From positions 434,001-498,000 of the forward strand of contig CAUEEP010000925.1 in assembly GCA_958450365.1 (NCBI GenBank): a stretch of DNA of 64,000 nucleotides, given 5' to 3'. Numbering within the stretch: position 1 is the first letter of the stretch; every line of letters starts with the position of its first letter. A program made the position numbers and the translations under genes. The stretch is from Mesorhabditis belari (lineage: Eukaryota; Nematoda; Chromadorea; Rhabditida; Rhabditidae). Under the pieces are notes generated by a model. The model was not told where the DNA came from and ran no database searches. It worked only from the letters and a program-made list of their open reading frames with translations. Below, piece after piece: positions 1-10,789 of the stretch.

Positions 1-292
1 TAGCAAGACAGTAAAGCCTTTTTATCAAAAACACTAGCTATTTGTAAGGGATGTTTTCAAAATATCATCCTGGTTAATTGTCTTGATCGGATTTCAGTAA
101 CGATAATCATATAATTAAAGTATTGTTCAACTTGTTCGTTGTGCTGGTGAAATTCCAGTAGTCTTACTTATGGTTGAAGTCACCAATTTACACCAACACC
201 AATATTTAGTCACCAAAATCCCTATTATATCAGTGTTTGACCAGAGTACTGATATAATATAAGCACATTTGGGCTTAGAATTGGTTTTAGAC

Positions 293-454
293 TTAGCCTT
301 TCGTCTCGTCAACACTTTCTTCTCCATAAAAATCCAATGCCGAGATTCCCTCGTCTATCCGATCCATCAATTGTTTCCGAACACTCAATGCGGTGTCAAA
401 TGGGAGCTGAAAACCAGGAAGACCAATTTCCACAATCGATTTCGCATTTTTTGA
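293..454 (-). CDS. Terminal coding exon of an unrecognised gene
   Basis: On the minus strand an acceptor (TTTATTTCAG at about 455-464) is followed by 53 open codons and a TAA at 293-295. The exon starts in phase 0 and reads SKNAKSIVEIGLPGFQ, then a mixed-charge helix-like part ending GEESVDETKG. Amino-acid composition and the clean acceptor make this look like a real last exon rather than chance. No family is recognised. Upstream exons would lie at higher coordinates, but the next 600 bases are a MITE, so the rest of the gene was not found. An ORF on the opposite strand across the same bases is its shadow. Confidence 0.5.
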   Translation of the reverse strand, partial: SKNAKSIVEIGLPGFQLPFDTALSVRKQLMDRIDEGISALDFYGEESVDETKG

Positions 455-580
455 CTGAAATAAATTAGTCGTAAAATTTTTTTGAATATTAAAGGTGAGT
501 CTTTATATAAAACAGTAGAAAGCACAAAATAGAAGTCAGAGAATTGGGTTTTATGAAAGAAAGTATGTAAGCTTTGATCA

Positions 581-1147
581 ATTTTATATGTCGTAGCCGA
601 TTTTAACTCCGAACGGAAGAAGTGAATTAAATAAAAAAATTTTTCGTTTCGATATGAGCAATAAGGAGTCGCGCTCTACATCAGGGGAAAAAGAAAAGGA
701 AACAAGCACATGGAAAAGGTCGTCAGACGTGAGAAGCTTGTTGTTGATGTTGAAGAATTGTTCATGAACACACAAAAAAAGAGGGGCACTCCGGTCGGGA
801 TATTATTTGGAATGGACTTCGCGTATATCATGGAATCTCTAAAGAGATCATCGAGATTTATTATTGTTTAGGATTTTTGTTCGTTTAGAATAGTTGTTTT
901 GTTGGTTGTGCCTTAAATTCGTTGTTTCTTGTTTCATTTTTTCGTTTCATTTCGATCCGTTAAATTTTTTATAACACTTCTGCTGAATTCAAATGAAAAT
1001 CGTAAGCGAGCTCGCATTTAAAAAAGAAAAGTTAGTATTGAGAGATTTAATTTAAAATCGGCTAGCGAAAAAATGTCCCTCTTTTTTGTGTGTTCATCAA
1101 CAACAAAGAAACTAGCCAATCAAAATCGGCTACGACATATATAAAAT
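581..1147. mobile_element. Inverted-repeat miniature element (MITE-like)
   Basis: The left arm (581-606, containing TATGTCGTAGCCGATTTT) is repeated in reverse complement at 1121-1147. A second paired block (about 760-787 against 1076-1104, around GAACACACAAAAAA) lies inside. The interior has no transposase-like coding. It sits between the last exon at 293-454 and a gene-poor stretch, so it may have landed in an intron of that gene. Confidence 0.5.
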
Positions 1148-1832
1148 CATTTATTACAGCTTTTTTGATAAATGAAGAGTCTTGATATAAAAAATGAAAC
1201 TGTATTCACTCAAGCAAGCAGAAACAAGAAGCTAGAAATGTTTTAGAAAGAAATTTATGCAAATTAACAAGCCACCTGCAGCAGAAGACTGCAGAAAACA
1301 CATTAACAAGCCGATCGCTTCAACAAAAACCAATTATCTAAGGCCTCGGAGGATTTTTTCAAGATGCAAAAACAATTTCTTTTGGTTAATTGAGTGTCCA
1401 GCAGACAGCAAAATTAGATCTTAAAAAGCAAAACTGAAAATTTCGAATTTCTCATGGTTTTCCTCCATGTGGGTAACCACATAGGTGAGAATTCCACAAA
1501 AGCTTAGAAATTTTTATTTGCAAGTTTTCTACTCGAATTTGATTAGAATTACACGCAGGACTCTAAATTTTCTCAGAAAAAGTCTTTTTGGACAGGAAAA
1601 GGCTCACCAAGTTCCTTCTGAGCTCTTCTTATAGGAACATCACAGTGAAATACACCATGGAGACGGCGACTTCAAGCCTCTAATAGTCGAACTAAAACGC
1701 ACGTTCCCAAGCTTCCACTATAAAATTCGTGATCTACGCAAAAAACTACCTCAGAAAAAGTGGTTTTTGAAAACATATAGTGGCCCCCAACCCCACCAGT
1801 ACCAATACTATTATGTATTACTAAAAGTCTAA
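1148..1832. repeat. Non-coding; contains a dispersed repeat (1337-1600)
   Basis: No coding support. Bases 1337-1600 match 44311-44573 in reverse complement (shared landmarks CTAAGGCCTCGGAGGATTTTT, and a paired CCATGTGG/CCACAT block followed by AGAAATTTTTATTTGCAAG). The two copies are diverged by several substitutions and indels, so this is an old interspersed element of unknown class. Confidence 0.45.
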
Positions 1833-1929
1833 CTAACGTTTTGCAAACAAAAAACCTTTTGGTTGCGGTCCTTCAATGGCTGGGAACTCAATCTTTATAG
1901 TCTCCTCAATACCGGAATTCATCGGGTGT
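1833..1929 (-). CDS. Possible terminal exon
   Basis: A minus-strand acceptor (TTTCTTTTTAG, about 1930-1940) is followed by 97 nt open to a TAG at 1833-1835, reading HPMNSGIEETIKIEF and then PAIEGPQPKGFLFAKR. The composition is protein-like, but the exon is short and unsupported by neighbours, so chance is quite possible. It could belong to the same minus-strand gene as 293-454, although that exon already ends in a stop. Confidence 0.25.
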
Positions 1930-2481
1930 CTAAAAAGAAAAATATATTCCACAGATAAAAAGATGACAATAGAAACTAGGAAAAAAAAACAATCGACCCA
2001 AATATAAACATGTCGCAGTGAAATGGTGAAATGATTTTTTGGCAATGCAAAATTAAATAGGCAAAAGTTGAAGTTACGTTCAAAAACTATTTAGCCAAGC
2101 ATTTGTGATATTTGACGAGACTCAAAAGCGTATTACTTACTTATAAATGCAAATTTGATGATTTTGGTCTATTTTTAAATGCCGATTTTGCTGGTTGAAT
2201 CTCTTGAAATTGCGGGCTGGGTCAACCCGTAAATTCAAATTTTTCGGGTCGAGCAAACTTTGGACCCGACCCGATCCGACCCGACCCGATTTCCCACGTC
2301 TAGTGCACAAAGGGGTCGAATAACCTCAGTGCTTGGAGTAATAATTGTGTTCTGCATTCTAGCCATTATTTCGAGAAGTAACGTAGCGTTGGGAGTTTGC
2401 TGACGTGAGAAGCCCGGTTCTACTGAATCCTTGAATACTTTAGCAATTGAACAATTCCTAGAACTACGGTATCCATTGCAG

Positions 2482-2683
2482 ATCTGGAACACGATCCTGT
2501 AGACGATGTTGAACCTTCAACTCCGACAGGCATTCATCCGCCTTTTACCCGGCGTTTCTCTTCAGACGATCTTGAAAAGACTTCTCCACTCATCACGGGG
2601 CATAGTCACCAAAGTGGGCTGAATGGTGTCGATCATCCATCAACTTTCCCTTCATCGACTCGACCAAAGTATGGGCCACCCAG
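2482..2683 (+). CDS. Internal coding exon of an unrecognised gene
   Basis: An acceptor (CATTGCAG ending 2481) and a donor (CAG then GTGCGTGG at 2684) bound 202 nt that stay open in one frame. The peptide begins LEHDPVDDVEPSTPTGIH and ends STRPKYGPPR; it is rich in Ser, Pro and acidic residues, with SSDDLEKTSPLI near the middle, as in a disordered cytoplasmic linker. Entry and exit phases are the same, as expected of a cassette exon. No partner exons were identified within the window, and no family is recognised. Confidence 0.45.
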
Positions 2684-5280
2684 GTGCGTGGCCCTCCACT
2701 CACTCACAGTCCCCAATATTTCTTTGATGCTTCATCATTACTGTATTCTCTAAAAATGCTATTATATTTTTTGTTGCATGACTACTTTTCCTTAAAAAGA
2801 TGACTAGTTAGATCAGTTTTTGTCAGTTAAAACCTTCAGAATCCAAGATTTTAAGTCCAAAAATGTTAAGTACAAGAAACAAGTTCTTTACTATGTACTT
2901 TTGATGAAATTTTTGCAAACGCACTCTTCCTAGTACACTGAAAGCTTGAATTTTTCTCGGTACGGGTCCTTTATTTAAGAATAAGGTGGAAATACTTGAG
3001 CTACGCGACATTTCAAAGTACACAAAGTAACGCCTAAATGGGATTTCACCCAGCTCATCTATTTTGTCGTTTTACTTTTTATAGTTACCTGTTTTCGAGA
3101 GAAATCAAAGAACAGAAAAATTAAGCCCAAAGTACAGCTCAAAGTCTTAAAAATCCTTAAAATCACCAGATTTTCTGGTTTACGAATGCTGTGAACTCCA
3201 TAGTTGAAAAATTTCTTTAAAATGGCTTTAAATTAAGTTTCCTAAATGTTTTTAATGTGTCAAAATCAAAGAAAATTCCGGTATTTTGGTGTTCCAGAGT
3301 GTAAATTAACTCCTTCTCTACAACTTCTCTGCTTTCTTTTCTCTGAGAATTGGGATGAAGCGGTGTTTTCCTGTCTACCCCAAATTTAATCTTTTTTTGT
3401 TCATTGTGAATTTGTCTCTGAGTTTTATGAAGAGATAGGGTAATTCATTCGAAATTTTCGTCAATGTTTGGCCACTGATTTGACATTTTTCGCAATACTT
3501 TATCAGTAGCTGTACCAGTACTGGTAAATTCCAATGGCAATTATCATTCTTTTTTCAGTAACACCAAAGCACCTTATTGTCCGATACTGGTGCTGATAAG
3601 ATACATTCATCATGTTTCTTAAGCAAGTTATAAACAAGCAAAAAGTTTCTTTGATCTCGAAATTGAGGACTCCTCAAAATGGCTGGACAAAACGCAGTAC
3701 TCTATTTCGAGTATTTGGGGTTGCTTTAGCCAGAAGCTAATACCGAATTTCGATTCCTCACCCCCGAAAACCTCTGTATACAAATTTATAGCTTATTCTG
3801 TCCATAAAATATGCCAATTTCAAGTGGCACCCACCGGAGGGTCCCCTTGTCGCGAGTGTGTTGAAAGAGAATAGTATCATCAGTACCTAGCGCACTACTC
3901 CACATAATTATAGCTCCACCGTTCTGAAATTTAGTATTTCTTCGACCTCAAAGAAGCCCAAAAATGTTTTTTTGGTAATTTAATGATCTCGACTCTAAAG
4001 CTGCAAACCGTTTGGGGCTAGTCTTCACCGTTTTCGAGATCTGAGAACCCGTTCTTCACTGGATTTTGGAGATTTTGGATGAATTGCAAAAATGTGCCTC
4101 TATCATCTCGATTGTTGTCATCTCGATTCCCATTCTTTCGATCTTCTTCCCGCTCCCCTCAATCTTCTTCCCAATTTCTCTTCTAAATCGAGGCCTTTCG
4201 GTGAGTGCCGGGCCACGCCTGCATGGATACATGAGGTTGACGATCTCATTTTTATTATTTCACTCACCCAAGCTTTTTTTTCGTTTCTCATCCTTAGTTG
4301 AATGTAAATCCTAGCTTTTTCGTTCATTTCGGAGTATTCTTGATCAGGTGTACTTTATACTCAAAATCTCTAAACACATTCCACTGAATTCTTCATTTTT
4401 TCTTGGAAAAGAGACTTGTTTTTCTGAGGAAAACGAAGAAACCAGTACACTAGAAGGTGTGCCTTTACATCGGTTGAGCACAAAGTACATGGGTTGGGTG
4501 ACTAAACCGAGTCGGATTAGTGACCCGATTTTAGATATTTAAGGTATTTTCAAGGTCAAGAAAAGCACCACGTAGATCTCCTCATTTTCTGTTTTCACCC
4601 GCATGTTTCCCTCAAATTTTACCCAAATTTTCGGGCCGACACCCTCTAACAACCTCACCGTACTTATATTTTGCCATATTGCTTTTCTTCTTAACATCAC
4701 TTATCTAAGAAGTTTTCTGGGAAAGGGTTGGCTTTGAAGAAGTGACGACGATTGGGTAATTGAATTGGCTTTGTTTTTAACATAATGAGCTGAAAGGACA
4801 TTACCCAATCAACTTGAGTTTTTGAGTTGATTCAATTACCCAATTGAATCGATGGCGTTGAGTGAATGCTAAGGAATACTCGATATCAAGTCGAATTTGG
4901 TAACTGTAGTTCAACTCTACTGGGAATTTGATGAAACCGCGGCAAGATTACATGAAGACTGACTACAATTAGATAACTAAATCAAAGTTTAGTTCTTTGA
5001 AAGAACCGATTTGGATTGAACTCGTTGGGTAAATTAGGCAATTGGACCAAACTGGCAAATGAAACAAATAGTTAAACGAAATTTGGAGTTATTGAAGTGA
5101 CTTTGGGGTATTTTATTGGGCCGCAGAAAGACAGCGGCAAGGAAGGCCTAGGGTTAGGCAATCGAACCAACTGCCGCAGGAGAAGGTGCGCCAGAGGCCT
5201 ACGCACCACTTCAAGGTACACGGTTGGAGAAAACTGACAAAATAAGGGCTAAAAATGAGCCTCAAAGAGTCAATCTCTTT
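2684..5280. other. Gene-poor stretch
   Basis: I see no supportable gene. Short ORFs around 2823-3023 and 4066-4542 lack splice context and protein-like composition. Just upstream, 2262-2290 has a short run of ACCCG-type repeats (GACCCGACCCGATCCGACCC). The part near 4750-4850 holds weakly repeated CAATTACCCAATT words. This may be intron or intergenic DNA around the exon at 2482. Confidence 0.4.
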
Positions 5281-5282
5281 CT

Positions 5283-6420
5283 CCTCAAAGGAAAATGAGA
5301 GAGACAATGAGAGAGAATTGATGGCAATCGAATCGAGGAGGGAAAGCAGACTGTCCGCTATACGGGTGAGTTGTGCAGCAAGTGAGCAATTGACCAGCAA
5401 GTGAGCAACGAATCAAGAAACAAGAAACGAATCGTTTCTCCCCCTCCATCTCCATCATTGATCATTCATCCTGTCTCCTCCATTCTTCCCTCAACTCCTG
5501 TTTTCAATTTGCTAATTGCTAGGACACATTCGTTTTGATCTTCGAAAACTGCCCAGCTCTGATGGTACTTTTCACCGTGTACTTTGTGATCAATTCTTGT
5601 AAACACATTCTTTCTGGCGTATTCGACTCGTTGTTGCAAGAAAAAACGAAGAAATCTGAAGAAACCAAGAAAAGTGATGTTTACAAGTTTCGATCACAAA
5701 GTAGATCACGGAGCTAAAACGTGACCAAAGATACCGTAACCCTAAAGGAAAAGTACTATTTTGAAGAAAAATTACCCATTTTTCACATCCAACTCCCAAA
5801 AACAAGGCTCAACACTCATTCTTTTTCATATTTCCCCCATATTTATGAATATACCGGTTCTCGTGTGATTGTTTCCTTCCATTTACGGGTTTCCTTCTTT
5901 TATTGGTACTCATTCTTTCTTTTCTCATCATTACTTGTACATTTGTGAATCCCACAAACTTTTCTCTTTTCGTGCTTTTAGTAATAACATATCAATGAGA
6001 ATAATAAAGCTATTTCACTTTGGATGTAATTGGATATCTACAGCACGAAAAAGAGACCGAAATCCGTTTAAAAGTGAGGGAAAATAGTGGAAAAACTAAA
6101 ACTAACTAATAACTAGGTTTGAGCACATTGACCATGTTTCATCTTTTAGAGCAAGTTTGAAAATGTTTATGAACATTATCAAAGTCTGATTCGAATTCTC
6201 CTTAAGGTGAAAACCTGGTTTAAAGGCTTTCTGTTATTTGTGTGTGTTAATCAGAAAATTACATTTATCACTGAGAGAGGGCAGAAAGTACGTTTTATGC
6301 TGGGTTTTGTGAACATTTCAAGAACGAAGAACCTTTTATTTGGATAAAAATTTTATTGATTTGTGAAAAAATGCAGAAATCAAATAGCTTCAAGACACAT
6401 AGAGTTCAAAAATTCGACCA
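5283..6420 (+). repeat. Dispersed repeat R1, copy 1 (3' flank of FamX)
   Basis: R1 is a roughly 1-2 kb sequence present at least eight times in the window, usually beside the 3' end of a FamX gene. Landmarks here are the exon-A remnant GGCAATCGAATCGAGGAGGG (5321-5345), AGGACACATTCGTTTTGATC (about 5521), GAATATACCGGTTCTC, TTACGGGTTTCCTTC and TAATAACATATCAATGAGAA. Exon A is only partly kept here and the start of exon B is missing, so no gene is intact. It runs into the 3' side of the minus-strand FamX pseudogene at 6528. Confidence 0.6.
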
Positions 6421-6527
6421 GTAAAATAAAAACTCTGGAAATTAGAAAGTCGGGAAGACTAGGGCTAGGATACAGAGCAAGAAATATTTTTTTCTTTTAT
6501 ATTTATTTTTGAGTAACTTCTTTATAT

Positions 6528-7962
6528 TCAACTACTGATTCTCGCCTCCTGTTGGTTAGTGAATTGGCTATAGGAAGCCGAAATCGGCACTTTCTTAAAC
6601 ACAAGCCATTCTGTTTTTGGATTCCCTTGATAATCAATCAAGCGGATGTATTTCCATCCATCATCCTTGATCAAAGCATAAACTCTCTCTTTGAGCTTCG
6701 ACTCTTGAAAGTATTCTCTTAATGCTCCAACATCGATTTGATGAATTTTCTTATTAGAATCCAATCCAGGAATACTTTCCCCATTTTCATAATTATTTGG
6801 ATGATCCAAGAGAATCAAAAATGGAATATCTAAGAGATTTTGACAGCAAAGAAATAGAAATGGGTGTTTCATGACACCAAAAGTCAGATCTCCATGAGAT
6901 GCTATACAATCCATGTAACGTTCCAGAAACCAAACCTCATTTTTGATTTTACCACATACTGGAATGTGCAATTCTTTAGGTAAATCCGACCATCTTTTCA
7001 TTTTTCTAAACCCGTCCATTTGACATTTCGCTGAATGATCCTTTTGACAAATTGGACGAGGAGGATTTCTTAATTGGAATATGTAGTGGGGGAAGGGATG
7101 GGGCCCATGAGTTCTTCTATATTCAGACGATTCACCGAGAAGTGATTCAATATTAAATGGAACATTAATCTTCTCCGAATCTTCTATTGGAATCATATAT
7201 TTCAAGTATGATCTCAGGATACTTTCCATTCTTTTTTGTTGCTTTTTAAATGCTTTAATTATTCGTTCAAGAGGGATTTGTTTGTAATGGGAAAAATGAA
7301 ATATTTCGTGTTTTTGATCTTCATTTTCAATTTCATAGCTCCGGTTTTCATTTTTTGAATTGTCTACCCATCGTCCTACTATTAGTTTCCATAATCTCAA
7401 GTCTTCACTTACAAACTCATTGGATCCTCTATGTTTCTTTCTCAATACAAACTCAGGCCGTCCTATATGAATCCATCCCTCACCAGTCAATTGAGAAATA
7501 AAACATCGAAAATAGAAATTCGTTGTGTATTTCTCTCTTTTTATTTCCTTCAAATTGTCAATACAAAACTCACATCTCTCCCGATTTTGAAAACTTGCTA
7601 TCCAAATCTCCTCGCGACTTTTAAGACTTGCTAAAGCATGGTTTGCTTGACGGAGCTGTCTTTCAAAATCTCCCAAAACAAACAATTCAAATATTTCATA
7701 AAGATCCTTTTCATGTAGATTTTTCTTCTCTTATTCTATCTCCAATATTTCCCCAATCACATAACGAGCACCTTTGAAGAATTTCTCTCTCTGAGCAGAA
7801 TTTAGTGTTTTGAGTTTATGTCGCATTCTCCTACCCCAAATATTCTCCCGGAATCTCTTTTCATATTTTCTTTCCTCAGATTCAACCGTAACCCATTCTG
7901 TTCTATCATCAAATCCAATTGGTTTCATCAGCTCTTTTTGGTTTTTTATCTTCTGTGGGCAT
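6528..7962 (-). pseudogene. FamX copy 1, broken
   Basis: The minus-strand copy matches the roughly 490-aa FamX protein over its full length. Three lesions are visible. An extra A in the run after codon 5 (near 7945) shifts the frame from the ATG at 7962. About 17 codons covering the conserved APNIVSRLKEETQTF segment are deleted near 7780. A TAA interrupts the frame at about 7733-7735, just before the KNLHEKDLYEIFELF segment. Downstream of that stop, 385 codons stay open to 6528 and keep the TNFYFRCFISQLTGEGW block, the CQKDHSAKCQMDGF Cys/His cluster and the NYENGESIPG motif. The kinase remnant at 8756-9405 lies upstream on the same strand, as in intact modules. Confidence 0.85.
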
Positions 7963-7989
7963 GAAAGGGAGTGAAGAGATGATTTGATT

Positions 7990-8790
7990 TGCCTAGGTTA
8001 TTATATTTGAGAAGTTTTAAATTTCAAAAAAAGGAAACTTATTCAACTATTCGGTTAGGAAGTATGGAACTTGGCAAATTTCCTTTCACTCCTAGTTACT
8101 CATTTAAAATAACCTGTAAAATAACCAAAATTTTCATGGTTTATGTAGAATTCTTAGGACTCTTCAGTAGTCAAGTTTGAAAGTCTTTTGTGGTAAAATA
8201 GCTTAGAACGGCCGAGTTCAGGTTGATTCATGTTCACATGCCATGTAAATCCGTGTTTCATCACAAAAGTTTCTCTTTCTTTCACAATATATAGGGAAAC
8301 CTTAAAATTTCACCAAATTCCAAACAACGAGAAAAATACTCAAGAAAAGCAAGTTAGTTTATAGAAAAGCATTTGATACTGGGACAATTCAACCAAACAC
8401 AGCCGGCTGTATGCCAGAGAGTGGGCGTTTAGGCAGTTTTCACTCAGAGAGCGCTTATTTTGGAGATGTTTGTCCGCAGGTCAGCGTGAAAATCATCACC
8501 AAGAAGTGCTTTTCTAATTGTTTTAAACATGAAATTTGCTGAAATTTTAAGCTTAACTATTTTAAAGTTTTTCCTGTTTGTTTTGAAAAAAAGAAGCACT
8601 TTAGTGATGGAACACGGATCTACATGCCATGTGAACACAAGTCAACTTTAATCCGGCCGTTCTCAGCTACTTTGCCACAAAAGATTCTGGAATTTTAATG
8701 CTTGGTAGCCTTAAGAATTCTACAAAAAACAGGAAAATTCTAGTTATTATTATGGTTAATTAAGTGAAAGGAAATACTTCCCAACCCAAA
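7990..8790. repeat. Foldback element in kinase-FamX spacer
   Basis: This spacer is built of inverted repeats. The outer arms start with CGGTTAGGAAGTATGGAACT (about 8050) and end with CTTCCCAACCCAA (about 8775). The inner arms pair around TTCACATGCCATGTAAATCC (about 8232) and CTACATGCCATGTGAACACA (about 8622). The centre carries AGAGAGTGGGCGTTTAGGCA. The same structure, with diverged sequence, lies between kinase and FamX in the modules at 10.8, 20.7 and 30.4 kb, so it was probably copied along with the module. Confidence 0.6.
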
Positions 8791-9405
8791 ATAATAATAA
8801 ATGAGAAGCTGAACCTCTTTTAGAAAAGCTTACTTTATATGTTTTAAGCAAATCCACAACTTCAGAAGCTTTTGGACGATGAATACGTTGAAAATTAGTG
8901 CATCTGTAAGATGGACTCTTCAAATATAAAGGAAAATCTTGAATCCAAACCTCGAGATGATCCATTGAATTTGTGATTGACATTCAGGTGATTCGATTTC
9001 AGTAACACGTTTGAGTGCAATATCAATCTATAATTGGTCACGATCAAACATTCCAGATATCTCATAGTTTGTGAAAATCGTTCTAAAAAAATAGAAATCT
9101 TGTTTTGAAGTTTTAGTTATATCTCAAAGGAGATGACTCTTTAAACATGAATACCTCCTTCCGATGATTTCCCACATAACAAGTCCCAGACTGTAGACAT
9201 CATTTCGATGGGAATCCTGGAATGAATATATATTATCATTGGATAGAAATGAATGCAAAACTAACCGATACATCAGCCTCCTTTATTTGTTCATAAACAT
9301 CCCGTTGTACCCCATCCTCTTTCATTTCAGGTGGACTCATATATCGTTGTGTTCCAATAAACGGAAATGTGTTCCAATATCGTTGTGTTCCAATCCAAGG
9401 ATTAG
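8756..9405 (-). pseudogene. Kinase copy K1, 5'-truncated
   Basis: The minus-strand remnant of the module kinase keeps the end of exon 4 (QRYMSPPEM equivalent), exon 5 (NDVYSLGLVMWEII equivalent near 9150-9210) and the C-terminal exon reading RCTNFQRIHRPKASEVVDLL. Everything upstream of the activation segment is absent: at about 9405 the sequence switches to the 5' leader of the opposite-strand kinase K2. A 30-odd-base partial duplication around GTTCCAATATCGTTGTG (9345-9400) interrupts exon 4. With the P-loop, catalytic lysine, HRD and DFG motifs missing it cannot encode a kinase. Confidence 0.8.
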
Positions 9406-9409
9406 CGGT

Positions 9410-9545
9410 TTAGAAGAAAAAGATAAGAATTCCCTTTCTTGCAAAAGTTTTTTCCCTCACCTTCTAGCTACTTTTCGAATTCCATTTCATCTGCTCTTTT
9501 AGATTTTATATTGTTAGTTCTTTACGTTAAAGTTATCTGTGAGAA
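9410..9545 (+). promoter_or_regulatory. Conserved 5' leader/promoter of the module kinase
   Basis: The 130 bases before the kinase start are conserved before K2, K5 and K9 (CCTTCTAGCTGCTTTTCGAA-type block, CTCTTTTATATTTTATATTA-type AT-rich block, then CTTATCTGTGAGAAATGACA). The AT-rich block about 60-70 bases before the ATG is a plausible TATA region. Promoter activity is inferred only from conservation and position. Confidence 0.35.
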
Positions 9546-10776
9546 ATGACAACATCCAAACAATTTGTTGAACGCTATATTGGGAATGGAGCAATGGGGC
9601 AAGTATATGAATTGATTGGACACAAACCGTTGGTTATTTTTGATCTATTCCCTGGTGTGTTCAATAACTAGTCTTTTGTAGAGGTTGTATTGTACCATAA
9701 GCTTCCTTATTTAGCCCAGCTGTCATCAAATATATGCTTTGTGGTAGTGATGAACGATTGAAGTTCTTCAAAAATGAATGTGAAGCTTTGAAGAAGATCT
9801 ATCATGTAAATGTGGTTCGATTGTATCGATACACAGAAGAAGGAATAAAAGTGGGAATTGTAATGGAATATTGTCAGAAGGGACCACTCAAAGGAGGTTG
9901 AGATTGGACTGGCATTGTTAGATCTTGGAGTTTAGTAATCTTCAACCCAACAATCAGCTATACAATGAACACTGTTCTCACCTGGGGAATTCAATTATTT
10001 GGTGCCATCGATCACATGTATCAGAAACACAAATTGGTGCATCGAGATATTAAACCTGACAAGTAATATTCAGTGGTATAAAAGTTGAAGTTCAATTCAT
10101 TTATAGCATTTTTGTGACCAATGAATACCAGCTGAAGATTGGTGACTTCGGATTGGTGAAAGTAGTGGGAGATGGAACTGTTTCGGGAACATTCGCTGGA
10201 ACAGACCGATATATGAGTCCATTCGAGTTGATTGAGAATCATATACGGGATGTTCGTGACCAAATCACGGATCCAGATATTCGAGTTTGATTATGTACTT
10301 TTATCATTTAAAACAAACTTCAGGATTCCCATCGAAACGATGTTTACAGCCTTGGCTTGGTCGTGTGGGAGATCATTGAAAGGAGGTATTTATTTGAAAG
10401 ATCTTACGAAACAAACCACCAACATATGCATAAAGGTAACGCAAATTAAAAATTCAATATTGAAGGGTGGTGTCCGACCCAAAATAACGAATCTCTTTAG
10501 AACGATCTTCTTGATATATGGGCCAGAAGGGGCATTCAACAGAGATGCGCTTGTATTAGATATCGGCCTCAAACGTGTTACGGAAATCGAATCACCCGAA
10601 TGTCAATCAGAAATTCAAAAGATCATCTCGAGGTTTGGATTCAAGATTTTCTTTTCTATTTTAAGAATGCACCCATCAGATGTACTAATTTTCAACGTAT
10701 TCATCGTCCACCAGCTTCTGAAGTTTTGGTATTCCTCAAACAAACACAGGAAGTAAGCTTTTCTAGAAGATGTTGA
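9546..10776 (+). CDS. PKR/GCN2-like protein kinase K2 (seven exons, apparently intact)
   Basis: Serine/threonine kinase with exons that I read as 9546-9654, 9720-9896, 9936-10062, 10107-10284, 10324-10385, 10501-10632 and 10680-10776. All introns are GT-AG and 39-115 nt, and the joined length is 882 nt (293 codons plus stop), so the frame closes. Motifs in order: glycine loop IGNGAMGQVYEL (exon 1), catalytic lysine in AVIKYM and the alpha-C segment KNECEALKK (exon 2), hinge VMEYC, HRDIKPD with the Asn restored across the 44-nt intron 3, KIGDFGLV and RYMSPFE (exon 4), DVYSLGLVVWEII (exon 5), RCTNFQRIHRPPASEVL (exons 6-7). KIGDFGLV and RYMSP are typical of eIF2-alpha kinases; no dsRNA-binding or regulatory domain is present. 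It sits upstream of the intact FamX gene at 11779. Start chosen at the conserved ATGACAACATC. Confidence 0.8.
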
Positions 10777-10789
10777 TTTTCTTGTTTAT

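Noticed and set aside
584..775. 63-codon minus-strand ORF
   Set aside because: Lies within the inverted-repeat element at 581-1147 and has no supporting splice or family evidence.
5113..5400. 95-codon minus-strand ORF (also 33767-34133 and 46948-47202 minus)
   Set aside because: Antisense of R1 exon A and its flanks; the plus-strand reading has splice sites and matching phases.
9239..9502. Antisense ORFs inside kinase exon 4 (also 21694, 25959, 29557, 41852)
   Set aside because: Shadows of the KIGDFGLV exon; the same string appears antisense in each copy.
10232..10756. 174-codon ORF overlapping kinase K2
   Set aside because: It reads straight through introns 4-6 of K2 in the exon 6 frame; splice-aware reading gives the kinase C-terminus instead.
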